Part shown: one piece after another, positions 8,146 to 14,891 of the stretch | Layout: each line of letters starts with the position of its first letter | Position numbering within the stretch: position 1 is the stretch's first letter | Assembly: GCA_022425465.1 (NCBI GenBank) | Contig: JAKMFK010000065.1 | Location: forward strand, 1 to 19,035 | From: Bacteroidia bacterium | GTDB taxonomy: Bacteria > Bacteroidota > Bacteroidia > NS11-12g > UBA9320 | Direction: 5' to 3' | DNA: 19,035 nt | Position numbers and translations under genes: made by a program | Notes under the pieces: generated by a model | Databases searched by the model: none | The model's input: the letters and a program-made list of their open reading frames with translations, nothing else | Told to the model about the DNA's origin: nothing

Positions 8146-9069
8146 ATGAGTTTACAAACCAACGATAAACGTAGCAGGAAGCTTTTATTCTTGATGATTT
8201 TTGCATTAGTTCTACTCAATGCGGGACTCATCTATCAATTAGTTTCTAAGAATAATCAGCTTCAAAATACACAAACAGAACTTGTGGATACCACGCAAGA
8301 GTTGGAAGATTTAAAAGTCATTGAAGATGAATTGAGAATAAACTTGGAACTCAAGTCAGGTCAAAATGCTAAGCTGGATTCGGTCATTCAAGTCAGAAAT
8401 CAAGAAATTCAGAAAAAGGTAGCTCAGATTCGGGGTTTATTATCTAAAGGTAGAGTGACTCAAGCAGAGTTAGCGAATGCTAAAAAAGAAATGGCCTCTT
8501 TCAAGGAAGAAGTAGAAAAACTTAAAGCGGAGGTTGAAGAGCTTTCCAAACAAAATCAGTACTTAAAGGATGAGAACTATGTCATGCAAAAGCAAATTGA
8601 AGCCGAGCGTGAAATTAATCAACAGATTCGTTCTGAAAATACTGAACTTATTAGGCAAGTCGAGGTGGGATCTCGAATTTTCTTAAAATCTTTGGTTGCA
8701 GTACCGATGCGAGATGCACTTGTTGGAGGACTTAAAACGACCGATAAATTATCCAAGTTAGAAAAAATTGAGGTGTCATGCACCCTTGGAAATAATGACC
8801 TTGTAGCAAATGGAAACAAAACCTTATTCTTTCAAGTGGTAACACCAAATAAAAGCACACTCCACAGTGATAACAACTCTTCCGGAACATTCAATTTTGA
8901 TGGAGGAGATCGTATGTATACCGTTAAAAAATCAGTTAATTTCCAGAATAAGAACGAGACTATCTCCTTTTCCATACCTAAAACTGACGGGATGACCGAA
9001 GGGACTTATACAGTGAATGTATACAGTCAAAACCACAAGATGGGAAGTACTCAATTTACGCTCCGTTAA
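8146..9069 (+). CDS. Membrane-anchored coiled-coil protein of unknown function
   Basis: A 307-residue protein I cannot place in a named family. Residues 1-11 are basic. A single hydrophobic helix (12-32) suggests an uncleaved inner-membrane anchor with the rest in the periplasm. Residues about 35-172 are a long charged heptad-like region rich in E, K, Q and N, strongly suggesting coiled coil. The C-terminal domain (about 180-307) is predicted beta-rich, with alternating strands and the final SQNHKMGSTQFTLR, possibly an Ig-like fold. Its TAA stop shares one base with the rbfA ATG, so the two are probably translationally coupled. A role in the cell envelope or as a scaffold is guesswork. Confidence 0.85.
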   Translation: MSLQTNDKRSRKLLFLMIFALVLLNAGLIYQLVSKNNQLQNTQTELVDTTQELEDLKVIEDELRINLELKSGQNAKLDSVIQVRNQEIQKKVAQIRGLLSKGRVTQAELANAKKEMASFKEEVEKLKAEVEELSKQNQYLKDENYVMQKQIEAEREINQQIRSENTELIRQVEVGSRIFLKSLVAVPMRDALVGGLKTTDKLSKLEKIEVSCTLGNNDLVANGNKTLFFQVVTPNKSTLHSDNNSSGTFNFDGGDRMYTVKKSVNFQNKNETISFSIPKTDGMTEGTYTVNVYSQNHKMGSTQFTLR

Positions 9070-9407
9070 TGAGCATTCGAACAGAAAAAATATCACGAGC
9101 GGTTCAACGGGATTTAGCCCCCATATTATCGCGAGTATGCCAACGTATTTTGCCAGACGAACTGGTTACGATTGTCGAAGTACAAGCAACTGCAGATCTT
9201 GGACTAGCCAAGGTTTATGTCAGCATATTCAATTCAAAAGACAAAGACAAGAGCCTTTATATCATTGATTTTCACAACAAGGAAATCCGACAGGGATTAG
9301 CACAAGTCATGGGTAAGCGTGTACGTAAGATACCCGAATTGAATTTCTATTTGGATACCACCATGGATCATGCCGAACGGATCAACTCACTGCTTAAAAA
9401 CCTATAA
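9069..9407 (+). CDS. rbfA: Ribosome-binding factor A
   Basis: A small KH-like protein (112 residues) that binds the 30S subunit and helps mature the 16S rRNA 5' end, important in the cold. The sequence follows the family: RTEKISRAVQRDLAPIL at the N terminus, the VEVQATADLGLAKVYVSIF strand region (37-55), and VRKIPELNFYLDTTMDHAERI near the C terminus. The ATG at 9069-9071 overlaps the TAA of the upstream coiled-coil gene by one base. The permease gene begins 9 nt after the stop. Linkage of rbfA to a LolE-like permease is, as I recall, frequent in Bacteroidota. Confidence 0.95.
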   Translation: MSIRTEKISRAVQRDLAPILSRVCQRILPDELVTIVEVQATADLGLAKVYVSIFNSKDKDKSLYIIDFHNKEIRQGLAQVMGKRVRKIPELNFYLDTTMDHAERINSLLKNL

Positions 9408-9416
9408 CCCAAAACA

Positions 9417-10631
9417 GTGAGACTCTCTCTGTTTATCGCATATCGTTATCTTTTTTCTAAAAAGAAAATCAATGCCATTAATATCATAACTGCCATAGCC
9501 ATGCTCGGATTTGGGGTGGGGTCCTTTGCTATGATTATCGTATTGTCTACCTTCAACGGGTTTGAAAATATTGTGGAATCCATGATTAACAATTACGATC
9601 CAGATATAAAAATCACGGCAAAAGGCAAAAAAACATTTGTACTCAATTCGACACTGAAAGACCAGCTTAATACCTTAGCAGAAGTCGATTATTACACACC
9701 TGTTTTAGAGGAAAAAGTAGTCATAAAATACGATCAACATCAAGAAATTGCTCGCATCAAAGGAATAGAACCCCATTCTTCACATAGCACACTTGATTCA
9801 CTTGTGGTGTTGGGTGAATTTTATCTAGGAGATACACTCAAAAATTTTGGAGTTTTTGGTGCTGGTTTAGCACAGAAACTTAATTTATTTCCAGGTAGCC
9901 CAGAGTTAGTTACGGTTTTCGTGCCTCGAAGAGATGTAGACTATAATGCAATGAATTCCACTGCTTCTTTGAGCACTGAATACCTCCGGTCAAGCGGAAC
10001 GTTTATGGTACACGAAGAGGTAGACAACGAGGTGTTTATGACTCGATTAGATTTTGCACAAAAATTGTTGTCCTACCCCAATTCCATAAGTGCATTAGAA
10101 CTCACGTTAAAATCAGGAGAAGATCCCATTGAAGCCAAAGAAAAACTGGTGGAGCTTCTCGGAAATAATTGGGAGATAAAAACACGCCGTGAACTCAATG
10201 AAGTGCTTTACAAAATATTTAGCAGTGAGAAGTGGTTTACCTATGCTATTTTATCCTTGGTCTTATTCATTTCTTCGTTCAATATCTTTGGGTCGTTGAT
10301 CATGTTGGTCATCGACAAGAAAAAAGACATTGGCATACTCAAAAGCATGGGAGCAGAAGAAGGAACATTATATCGAGTATTCATGTGGCAAGGAACTTAT
10401 ATTGCTCTCATCGGTGGTGGAATAGGCATTTTATGTGCAATGATCTTGGTATGGTCACAGTCTTATTTTGAATGGTTTGCAATGGAAAATGCCATCGTAT
10501 CGGCTTATCCTGTAGAATTGCTTTGGAGTGATGTTACCCTCACCCTGTTAACCATCTTATTCTTAGGAACTAGCATATCTTTGTATCCTGCTTTCAAAGC
10601 ATCCAAAACACCCATAAACGCCATTAATTAA
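9417..10631 (+). CDS. LolC/LolE-type (FtsX/MacB fold) ABC transporter permease
   Basis: An inner-membrane permease of 404 residues, related to the subunits that extract lipoproteins for transfer to the outer membrane. It has one N-terminal transmembrane helix (about 22-46), a large MacB-type periplasmic domain (about 47-270), and three C-terminal helices (about 273-298, 322-346 and 372-390). The cytoplasmic loop KKKDIGILKSMGA (301-313) is the conserved coupling segment of this family. It starts with GTG at 9417, 9 nt after rbfA; the N terminus MRLSLFIAYRYLFSKK is typical of LolC/E. No LolD-type ATPase or LolA is in the window, so the partner must be elsewhere. Lipoprotein release is the likely but unproven role. 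Confidence 0.92.
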   Translation: MRLSLFIAYRYLFSKKKINAINIITAIAMLGFGVGSFAMIIVLSTFNGFENIVESMINNYDPDIKITAKGKKTFVLNSTLKDQLNTLAEVDYYTPVLEEKVVIKYDQHQEIARIKGIEPHSSHSTLDSLVVLGEFYLGDTLKNFGVFGAGLAQKLNLFPGSPELVTVFVPRRDVDYNAMNSTASLSTEYLRSSGTFMVHEEVDNEVFMTRLDFAQKLLSYPNSISALELTLKSGEDPIEAKEKLVELLGNNWEIKTRRELNEVLYKIFSSEKWFTYAILSLVLFISSFNIFGSLIMLVIDKKKDIGILKSMGAEEGTLYRVFMWQGTYIALIGGGIGILCAMILVWSQSYFEWFAMENAIVSAYPVELLWSDVTLTLLTILFLGTSISLYPAFKASKTPINAIN

Positions 10632-10646
10632 ATCAATGTACACACC

Positions 10647-11264
10647 ATGTCCAATTGGATTCAATCAATTACATCGTTGTTCAAACCTGCAACTCCAGAC
10701 CCCATGAAATTTTTAGTAGTAGGATTAGGGAATATTGGACCAGAGTATGACCATACTCGGCACAACATCGGTTTTGAAGTATTGGATCAATGGGTGAAAC
10801 AGCATGATGCTCAATGGGATAGTGGACGATTAGCCAGCATAGCCAAATTCAAATTCAGAGGGAAACAGGTAGTCTGCATCAAACCAACCACTTACATGAA
10901 TCTCAGTGGTAAAGCAGTACGACATTGGATTAAAACAGAACGCATTGCACCCAAAAATTTTATTATAGTTACCGACGACATTGCCATCGATTTAGGCAAA
11001 TTGCGGATACGTGGAAAGGGAAGTGCAGGCGGTCACAATGGACTCAAAGACATTCAGCAGCAATTGGGAACAGATCAATATCACCGCATTCGATTTGGTG
11101 CCAAAGGAGACTTCCCACGCGGAAGACAAGTTGAATTTGTATTGGGTCAATGGGACGAAAGTGAAGCCATTGAAGTAGCTCTCCAAAAAGACCGTGCATG
11201 TAAGGCTATAGAGTCTTGGATTATCAAAGGGCTATCTGGAGCGATGAATGAATTCAGTGGATAG
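10647..11264 (+). CDS. pth: Peptidyl-tRNA hydrolase
   Basis: Releases peptides from peptidyl-tRNA that dropped off the ribosome, recycling the tRNA. Residues equivalent to the E. coli active site are present: Asn29 (GLGNIG), His39 (TRHNIGF), Asn85 (TYMNLSG), Asp110/Asp111 (VTDD) and Asn131 (GGHNGL). The enzyme core starts at Met20 (MKFLVVGLGNIG); ATG 10647 adds a 19-residue leader. Similar leaders occur, as I recall, in other Bacteroidota, so I keep 10647, though ATG 10704 is possible. The gene lies 15 nt after the permease and probably shares its transcript. Its stop faces the stop of the convergent DUF6089 gene with only 2 nt between them. Confidence 0.96.
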   Translation: MSNWIQSITSLFKPATPDPMKFLVVGLGNIGPEYDHTRHNIGFEVLDQWVKQHDAQWDSGRLASIAKFKFRGKQVVCIKPTTYMNLSGKAVRHWIKTERIAPKNFIIVTDDIAIDLGKLRIRGKGSAGGHNGLKDIQQQLGTDQYHRIRFGAKGDFPRGRQVEFVLGQWDESEAIEVALQKDRACKAIESWIIKGLSGAMNEFSG

Positions 11265-11266
11265 CG

Positions 11267-12169
11267 TTATTTCAAGAACATTCGACGTTGATTGATGCGG
11301 GTACTCCGCGTCTTGGGTGGATTGCGATTGTAGTAGCAACCGTCGCCTGATTTGCCACCAAAAATATATTCAAACTTGATGGATAAGATGTGATAGCTGT
11401 CTGTTTTGTCGGCATTGCCACGTTCATTACCGATTGCTTTTGTTGTTTGCGAACGATCGGATAATTCTCGGGCAATATCGCCTTTCTCATTTCCGATAAG
11501 AATAGGGTCAGCATATACCGTACTCACATCATCGAGGTAATCCGTGAATGTCTTTCGAAATCCTAAATCCAGAATCAATGAAGTGCTTTTTGCCAGTCTA
11601 AACTTATATCCCAGTCCATAGGGGATAACGATAGAAAGGTCACTGTATGGTCCAGAACCATCCTCCAAAAACTGTCCTTCTGTTCCCAACTCGCGAAGTT
11701 GATACCACTCATCTTGATATTCAGTTTTGGGTTGATAGTATATCGCACCAATACCACTATAAACATAAAAACGATTAAACCCCTTGTTCCTGCACCAGGG
11801 TCGATATTCCAAGAGCAGATCGGCTTCAACCAAATCTGTACGAACACTCAAATTTCGGTCTACTTGAAATTCTTGTTTAGAGTAGGCATCATTTCCTGCC
11901 AGATGGGTAACCAAAAAATTAGTCGCTACAGATACACCTCCCATGTGAACGGCAATACCTGCACCAATAGCAGGACGAGTAGCTTTAGCATCCCAGTCAA
12001 AAATACCGCGACTACCCACGAAGTTGCTACCGCCCAAATCGCTCATCATATTGCTAGCCCCTAGGTATATGTTTCCCGACCAATTGCGACTTTTGTAAGT
12101 CTGAGCTTCAGATACCATCGATTGGAAGGAAGAGGCAAATAAAAGGAGGAGGTAGATTAATCGTTTCAC
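11267..12169 (-). CDS. DUF6089-type outer-membrane beta-barrel protein
   Basis: A probable outer-membrane protein of 300 residues from GTG 12169. MKRLIYLLLLFASSFQSM followed by VSEAQ gives a standard signal peptide with cleavage near SEA-Q. The mature part alternates short hydrophobic strands and turns (for example GNIYLGASNMMSDLGGSNF), as in 8-10-stranded barrels. FTDYLDDVSTVYADP is the signature I associate with DUF6089, and YHILSIKFEYIF is a terminal barrel strand. The tail is basic and disordered (NPPKTRSTRINQRRMFLK), which is unusual after a barrel. The frame stays open to ATG 12247, but that start would bury the signal peptide 26 residues in and lie upstream of the -7 element, so GTG 12169 is preferred. 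Function unknown. Confidence 0.85.
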   Translation of the reverse strand: MKRLIYLLLLFASSFQSMVSEAQTYKSRNWSGNIYLGASNMMSDLGGSNFVGSRGIFDWDAKATRPAIGAGIAVHMGGVSVATNFLVTHLAGNDAYSKQEFQVDRNLSVRTDLVEADLLLEYRPWCRNKGFNRFYVYSGIGAIYYQPKTEYQDEWYQLRELGTEGQFLEDGSGPYSDLSIVIPYGLGYKFRLAKSTSLILDLGFRKTFTDYLDDVSTVYADPILIGNEKGDIARELSDRSQTTKAIGNERGNADKTDSYHILSIKFEYIFGGKSGDGCYYNRNPPKTRSTRINQRRMFLK

Positions 12170-12173
12170 AGAA

Positions 12174-12181
12174 CAAAGATA
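12174..12181 (-). promoter_or_regulatory. -7 element of the DUF6089 gene (TATCTTTG)
   Basis: On the minus strand TATCTTTG matches TAnnTTTG exactly and ends only 4 nt before GTG 12169. It supports the GTG start and implies a practically leaderless transcript. Confidence 0.5.
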
Positions 12182-12206
12182 ATCCTTCGAACTTATTTGT
12201 AGAATG

Positions 12207-12235
12207 GATAGTGTTAGCTGTGTACTTGCACTATC
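12207..12235. repeat. 7-bp inverted repeat upstream of the DUF6089 promoter
   Basis: GATAGTG (12207-12213) and CACTATC (12229-12235) are perfect inverted arms separated by 15 nt, extendable by one G-T pair. They lie 26-54 nt beyond the -7 element of the DUF6089 gene, a position suitable for an operator. Confidence 0.35.
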
Positions 12236-12325
12236 TCCCATCATCATTTCTATTTGTTGGTGAATTACAATAATTTTTTAAAAATGGATACAAGAGAAAA
12301 AGATTAAAAGGCATTATCTATTTTT

Positions 12326-12360
12326 CTTTTGGCTTGACCCAAAAGAAACAAAAGGTCAAG
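12326..12360. repeat. Two mutually exclusive 7-bp stem-loops
   Basis: CTTTTGG (12326-12332) pairs with CCAAAAG (12339-12345). CTTGACC (12333-12339) pairs with GGTCAAG (12354-12360). Both pairings are perfect. The first hairpin's loop is most of the second's left arm, so only one can form at a time. Confidence 0.45.
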
Positions 12361-12399
12361 ACTGTATCCGCTATTTGACCTTGAAACGGTTTGTTTGGT

Positions 12400-12451
12400 A
12401 AAATGAATAAACTCATTCGCCTGTTGGGCGAATTCAGACAGGATTCATTTT
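12400..12451. repeat. Nested inverted repeats
   Basis: Outer arms AAAATGAAT (12400-12408) and ATTCATTTT (12443-12451) are perfect over 9 bp. Inside them ATTCGCC (12415-12421) and GGCGAAT (12427-12433) pair perfectly over 7 bp with a 5-nt loop. Together they can fold as a stem, an internal loop and a hairpin. Confidence 0.45.
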
Positions 12452-12737
12452 TAAACCCAAACTTCACCGACAAGGTACCCATCTATCGGATAAGGTCATT
12501 TCAAAAGTTGATTCAAAAAAGTCATCATATATCAAGCGGTTGGGTCATTCAAAAACAGTTTATCCGCCGGAGGAGGACGGGCGTGCGAAGGTGTGAATGA
12601 AAAGTTTTTCAGACAAAATCATAAAAGGTGCTTGCATTTTATTTTGATAGAAGATGCGATAACCGATGAAAAAGAAATAAAGATTAAAATTTTATGGATG
12701 TATAGCCATTAAAGTCCTCTCATTCCTTAAGAGACGC

Positions 12738-12763
12738 TGATGATAATCGACGTTGATGATAAT
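12738..12763. repeat. Direct repeat TGATGATAAT x2
   Basis: TGATGATAAT occurs at 12738-12747 and 12754-12763, a 16-nt period. The flanking bases are also similar, so the unit is close to 14 bp. It lies just upstream of the -7 element at 12774. Confidence 0.4.
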
Positions 12764-12781
12764 TGATATTTCGTATATTTG
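12753..12781 (+). promoter_or_regulatory. -33/-7 promoter before the broken coiled-coil gene
   Basis: TTG (12753-12755) and TATATTTG (12774-12781) are separated by 18 nt, fitting the Bacteroidota -33/-7 arrangement better than any other promoter here. The -7 element ends 5 nt before ATG 12787. Confidence 0.55.
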
Positions 12782-12786
12782 TGTTA

Positions 12787-13070
12787 ATGATAACTCCGAA
12801 TCAAACATTCAAACTATATGAACTCCTTAGAAACTCTCCAGACCATTGGTTAAAACATAAGAAGAAGCAAAACAACTCGTGACAAGTATAGAGCAAGTAA
12901 TTTACAATAAATTTCAATCTGAAAAAGATAGGTTGGCAACGAAGGAGAATATTGCTCATTTGGAAACAAAAATTATCCAATCAAAGTCAGATATTCTGAA
13001 GTGGTTAATTGTTTTATTTCTTCCTTTTTACGTAGGGATGATTGTATTTCTCATAAAACAGTTTGCCTAA
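12787..13070 (+). pseudogene. Frameshifted small coiled-coil membrane protein (DUF1640/Bdr-like)
   Basis: Two pieces in different frames look like one small gene. ATG 12787 encodes MITPNQTFKLYELLRNSPD (12787-12843) and soon ends at TGA. The adjacent frame reads EEAKQLVTSIEQVI from 12861 and continues through QSEKDRLATKENIAHLETK to a transmembrane tail (WLIVLFLPFYVGMIVFLIKQ), ending with TAA at 13070. From memory, intact relatives in Bacteroidota join these parts as N-terminal helix, coiled coil and membrane helix. A one-base loss (or two-base gain) near 12843 and an in-frame TAA at 12858-12860 break the join. The 63-residue second part could still be made from GTG 12879. The promoter in front looks intact. 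Function of the family is unclear. Confidence 0.55.
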
Positions 13071-13128
13071 GCCTTCAAGGTATACTGCCAGCTTGTAATT
13101 CTAATTTAACTGAGCATCAACAGGTATT

Positions 13129-14211
13129 CTACAAATCCTTCGTTAAACCCTGCACGATTTTATAACCGTTAAAAAATTCTTTAGCGATAATCCGAATAAA
13201 CGAATACATGGGCACAGCAACGATCATCCCCATAATACCGCCCAACGAACCAGCAGCGAGAATAACCATAAAAATTTCCAGTGGATGAGCCTTCACACTT
13301 TTCGAGAAGATCAAAGGTTGAAGCACAAAATTATCCAGCAACTGAGCCACCACAAAAGGAATGATAGCAGACATCAAAAAACCAAAGAGAGCAGCATCGG
13401 GACTAACCTCCAATTGTGAAGTTGCAGCCAGTAAAAGTCCAATGCCTGCACCCATGAGTGGGCCGATGTAGGGAATAATATTAAACACACCTGCAATCAC
13501 ACCAATGAGCAGAGCATTTTGCACACCCAAGATGGATAGTCCAATCGAGATCACGAGAATAATCACTGTGATTTGAGCCAATACACCGATAAAATAGCGA
13601 GACAATAAATCTTTAGTTTCCGTTACAATCGTATTCACCTTGTTCAAGTATTTTTCAGGAGACAGACTCGCGATAATTTGATCCATGATTTGACCGTCTT
13701 TGAGCAAGAAAAAACTGATAAACAAAACCGAAAACAGACCAATCAGCGTACTCGATATACCACCTAGGATACTACCGACGTAAGACCCCACATCACTAAC
13801 ATCAATCAATTGGTTAACTTCCTCTTGAATCACCGAGGAAACATCCGTATCCGACACCAACCAACTCGGTAGGTTAGCCAATTCAGATTGGATACGAAGG
13901 AGAATACCGTTTGTATCAATTTGGGATAAGATATCCGCTTGATGCACAACGATAGGAGCCATAAAGCGAATGATGCCCGTAACCACACCAATAATAAGAG
14001 CAAGAACCAGTCCTGCACGCAGGGCGTTGGACAATTGCCATTGTTTGATACGAACGGCACCCAGCAGACGCATGAGCGGACGAGCGATGAATGCCAAGAT
14101 GGTTGCTGCAAAAAACGAATAAATCATCAGGCGAACATTCCATAGGATGTATCCTAGGAGGATCAGTCCCAGAAAGCCTAGAATCAATTGGATAGTTTTA
14201 GTCGATAACAT
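13129..14211 (-). CDS. AI-2E family transporter (PF01594-type permease)
   Basis: A polytopic inner-membrane protein of 360 residues, the normal family length. Hydrophobic segments lie at about 7-25, 28-50, 63-84, 145-170, 205-262, 272-292 and 312-340. Between them is the amphipathic stretch 90-140 characteristic of the family. The most conserved motifs are NIIPYIGPLMG (244-254) and DNFVLQPLIFSKSVKAHPL (293-311). Members have been linked to autoinducer-2 export, Na+/H+ exchange and other transport, so the substrate cannot be assigned. ATG 14211 opens directly into the first helix. It has its own -7 element 35 nt upstream, just after the stop of the epimerase gene. Confidence 0.93.
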   Translation of the reverse strand: MLSTKTIQLILGFLGLILLGYILWNVRLMIYSFFAATILAFIARPLMRLLGAVRIKQWQLSNALRAGLVLALIIGVVTGIIRFMAPIVVHQADILSQIDTNGILLRIQSELANLPSWLVSDTDVSSVIQEEVNQLIDVSDVGSYVGSILGGISSTLIGLFSVLFISFFLLKDGQIMDQIIASLSPEKYLNKVNTIVTETKDLLSRYFIGVLAQITVIILVISIGLSILGVQNALLIGVIAGVFNIIPYIGPLMGAGIGLLLAATSQLEVSPDAALFGFLMSAIIPFVVAQLLDNFVLQPLIFSKSVKAHPLEIFMVILAAGSLGGIMGMIVAVPMYSFIRIIAKEFFNGYKIVQGLTKDL

Positions 14212-14246
14212 AGTAGGTTAAAATTCAGTTAGCATAGTGCAAGATA

Positions 14247-14254
14247 CAAACTTA
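14247..14254 (-). promoter_or_regulatory. -7 element of the AI-2E transporter gene (TAAGTTTG)
   Basis: An exact minus-strand TAnnTTTG match, 35 nt before ATG 14211 and 8 nt beyond the epimerase stop. It suggests separate transcription of the transporter. Confidence 0.5.
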
Positions 14255-14262
14255 AAAACAAG

Positions 14263-14664
14263 TTAGGGTTGATCAGCACAGATTTCGGTAAGCACACCTT
14301 GAGTAGACTTGGGGTGCAAGAACGCAATCACCTTGTTATCGGCACCTGGTTTAGGCGTATCGTGAATAGCATCAAAACCAGCTTCTTTCAGCCGTTGGAG
14401 TTCGGTATCCACATCATCCACAGCAAAAGCAATGTGGTGGATGCCTTCGCCTTTCGATTCAATAAACCGATGGATTGGACTAGAAGCGTTGGTAGCTTGG
14501 AGCAGTTCGATTTTCACGTCACCCACTTGAAAAAAAGAAGTCATGACTCCTTCGCTGGGGACTTCTTCCGTTTTATAATGAATGGTATTCAGGAGTTGAG
14601 CAAACCGTTGGTTGCTTTCTTCCAGATTTTTAACTGCGATACCGATGTGCTCAATTTTTTGCAT
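14263..14664 (-). CDS. mce: Methylmalonyl-CoA epimerase
   Basis: Interconverts (2S)- and (2R)-methylmalonyl-CoA, linking propionyl-CoA metabolism to succinyl-CoA together with B12-dependent mutase. A 133-residue glyoxalase/VOC-fold protein. Conserved metal-site segments are HIGIAV (His7), GIHHIAF (His76/77) and VLTEIC (Glu127); KIELLQ and the GEGIHHIAFAVDD stretch are typical of the family. ATG 14664 is chosen over a TTG two codons upstream, since it gives MQKIEHIGIAV and the TTG overlaps the -7 element. No mutase or carboxylase genes are nearby. It diverges from iscS across about 225 bp. Confidence 0.94.
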   Translation of the reverse strand: MQKIEHIGIAVKNLEESNQRFAQLLNTIHYKTEEVPSEGVMTSFFQVGDVKIELLQATNASSPIHRFIESKGEGIHHIAFAVDDVDTELQRLKEAGFDAIHDTPKPGADNKVIAFLHPKSTQGVLTEICADQP

Positions 14665-14667
14665 ACA

Positions 14668-14675
14668 CAAAAGTA
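14668..14675 (-). promoter_or_regulatory. -7 element of mce (TACTTTTG) abutting the start
   Basis: An exact minus-strand TAnnTTTG match ending only 3 nt before ATG 14664. With a start site 4-7 nt downstream of the element, transcription would begin at or within the start codon, so the mRNA would be leaderless. Confidence 0.5.
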
Positions 14676-14704
14676 TAATTTTATTAAATCTTGAAATTCG
14701 CTGT

Positions 14705-14729
14705 TAGTGCCAGTGTGAAGCTGGTACTA
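14705..14729. other. Hairpin in the mce/iscS intergenic region
   Basis: TAGTGCCAG (14705-14713) pairs with CTGGTACTA (14721-14729) over 9 bp, with one mismatch that becomes a G-U pair on the plus-strand RNA, and a 7-nt loop. It lies between divergent promoters and beyond both -7 elements, so it may be an operator rather than an RNA structure. Confidence 0.35.
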
Positions 14730-14849
14730 CATTAAATCCAATTAAAAACAAAACAGTGCTAGCTACAAGCTATCACCAACAGAGAGAGACGTCGATGGAG
14801 TAGAAAAAAGATGACCAAAAAACACCAAACATATTTAAAAACTAGACGT

Positions 14850-14857
14850 TATATTTG
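14850..14857 (+). promoter_or_regulatory. -7 element of the isc operon (TATATTTG)
   Basis: An exact TAnnTTTG match 34 nt before the iscS ATG, giving a leader of about 28 nt. No recognisable IscR-type site or -33 TTG is visible near it. Confidence 0.55.
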
Positions 14858-14891
14858 CAGTTAGAATAAGTCTAAATAAGAATAAGAAAGA

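Larger units (their letters stand above)
12248..12773. other. Gene-poor region with stem-loops and repeat-like sequence
   Basis: About 525 bp with no convincing gene. Short protein-like remnants appear without a proper start, for example SFGLTQKKQKVKTVSAI (about 12325-12375) ended by TGA, and PPEEDGRAKV near 12565-12595. Hairpin-forming arms cluster at 12326-12360 and 12400-12451, and a GC-rich patch lies at 12562-12595 in otherwise AT-rich DNA. The stretch resembles the dispersed intergenic repeats found in some Bacteroidota genomes, but that is from memory and needs a whole-genome comparison. Confidence 0.4.

Noticed and set aside
9017..9268. 83-codon frame overlapping the coiled-coil gene and rbfA
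   Set aside because: It is an out-of-frame shadow; rbfA in the neighbouring frame is clear and starts at the coupled ATG 9069.
11262..11269. Shared terminator between convergent pth and the DUF6089 gene
   Set aside because: Stops are 2 nt apart and no stem-loop with a T run is visible around them.
12170..12247. N-terminal extension of the DUF6089 protein to ATG 12247
   Set aside because: It would place 26 residues before a normal signal peptide and includes the -7 element and an inverted repeat; GTG 12169 is a better start.
12391..12600. Open frame of 69 codons in the gene-poor stretch
   Set aside because: It has no ATG at its 5' end, overlaps the nested inverted repeats, has no promoter element or recognisable domain, and its basic end (IRRRRTGVRRCE) comes from the GC-rich patch.
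14269..14694. 141-codon frame on the plus strand opposite mce
   Set aside because: It is fully antisense to a well-conserved epimerase gene and shows no family features.
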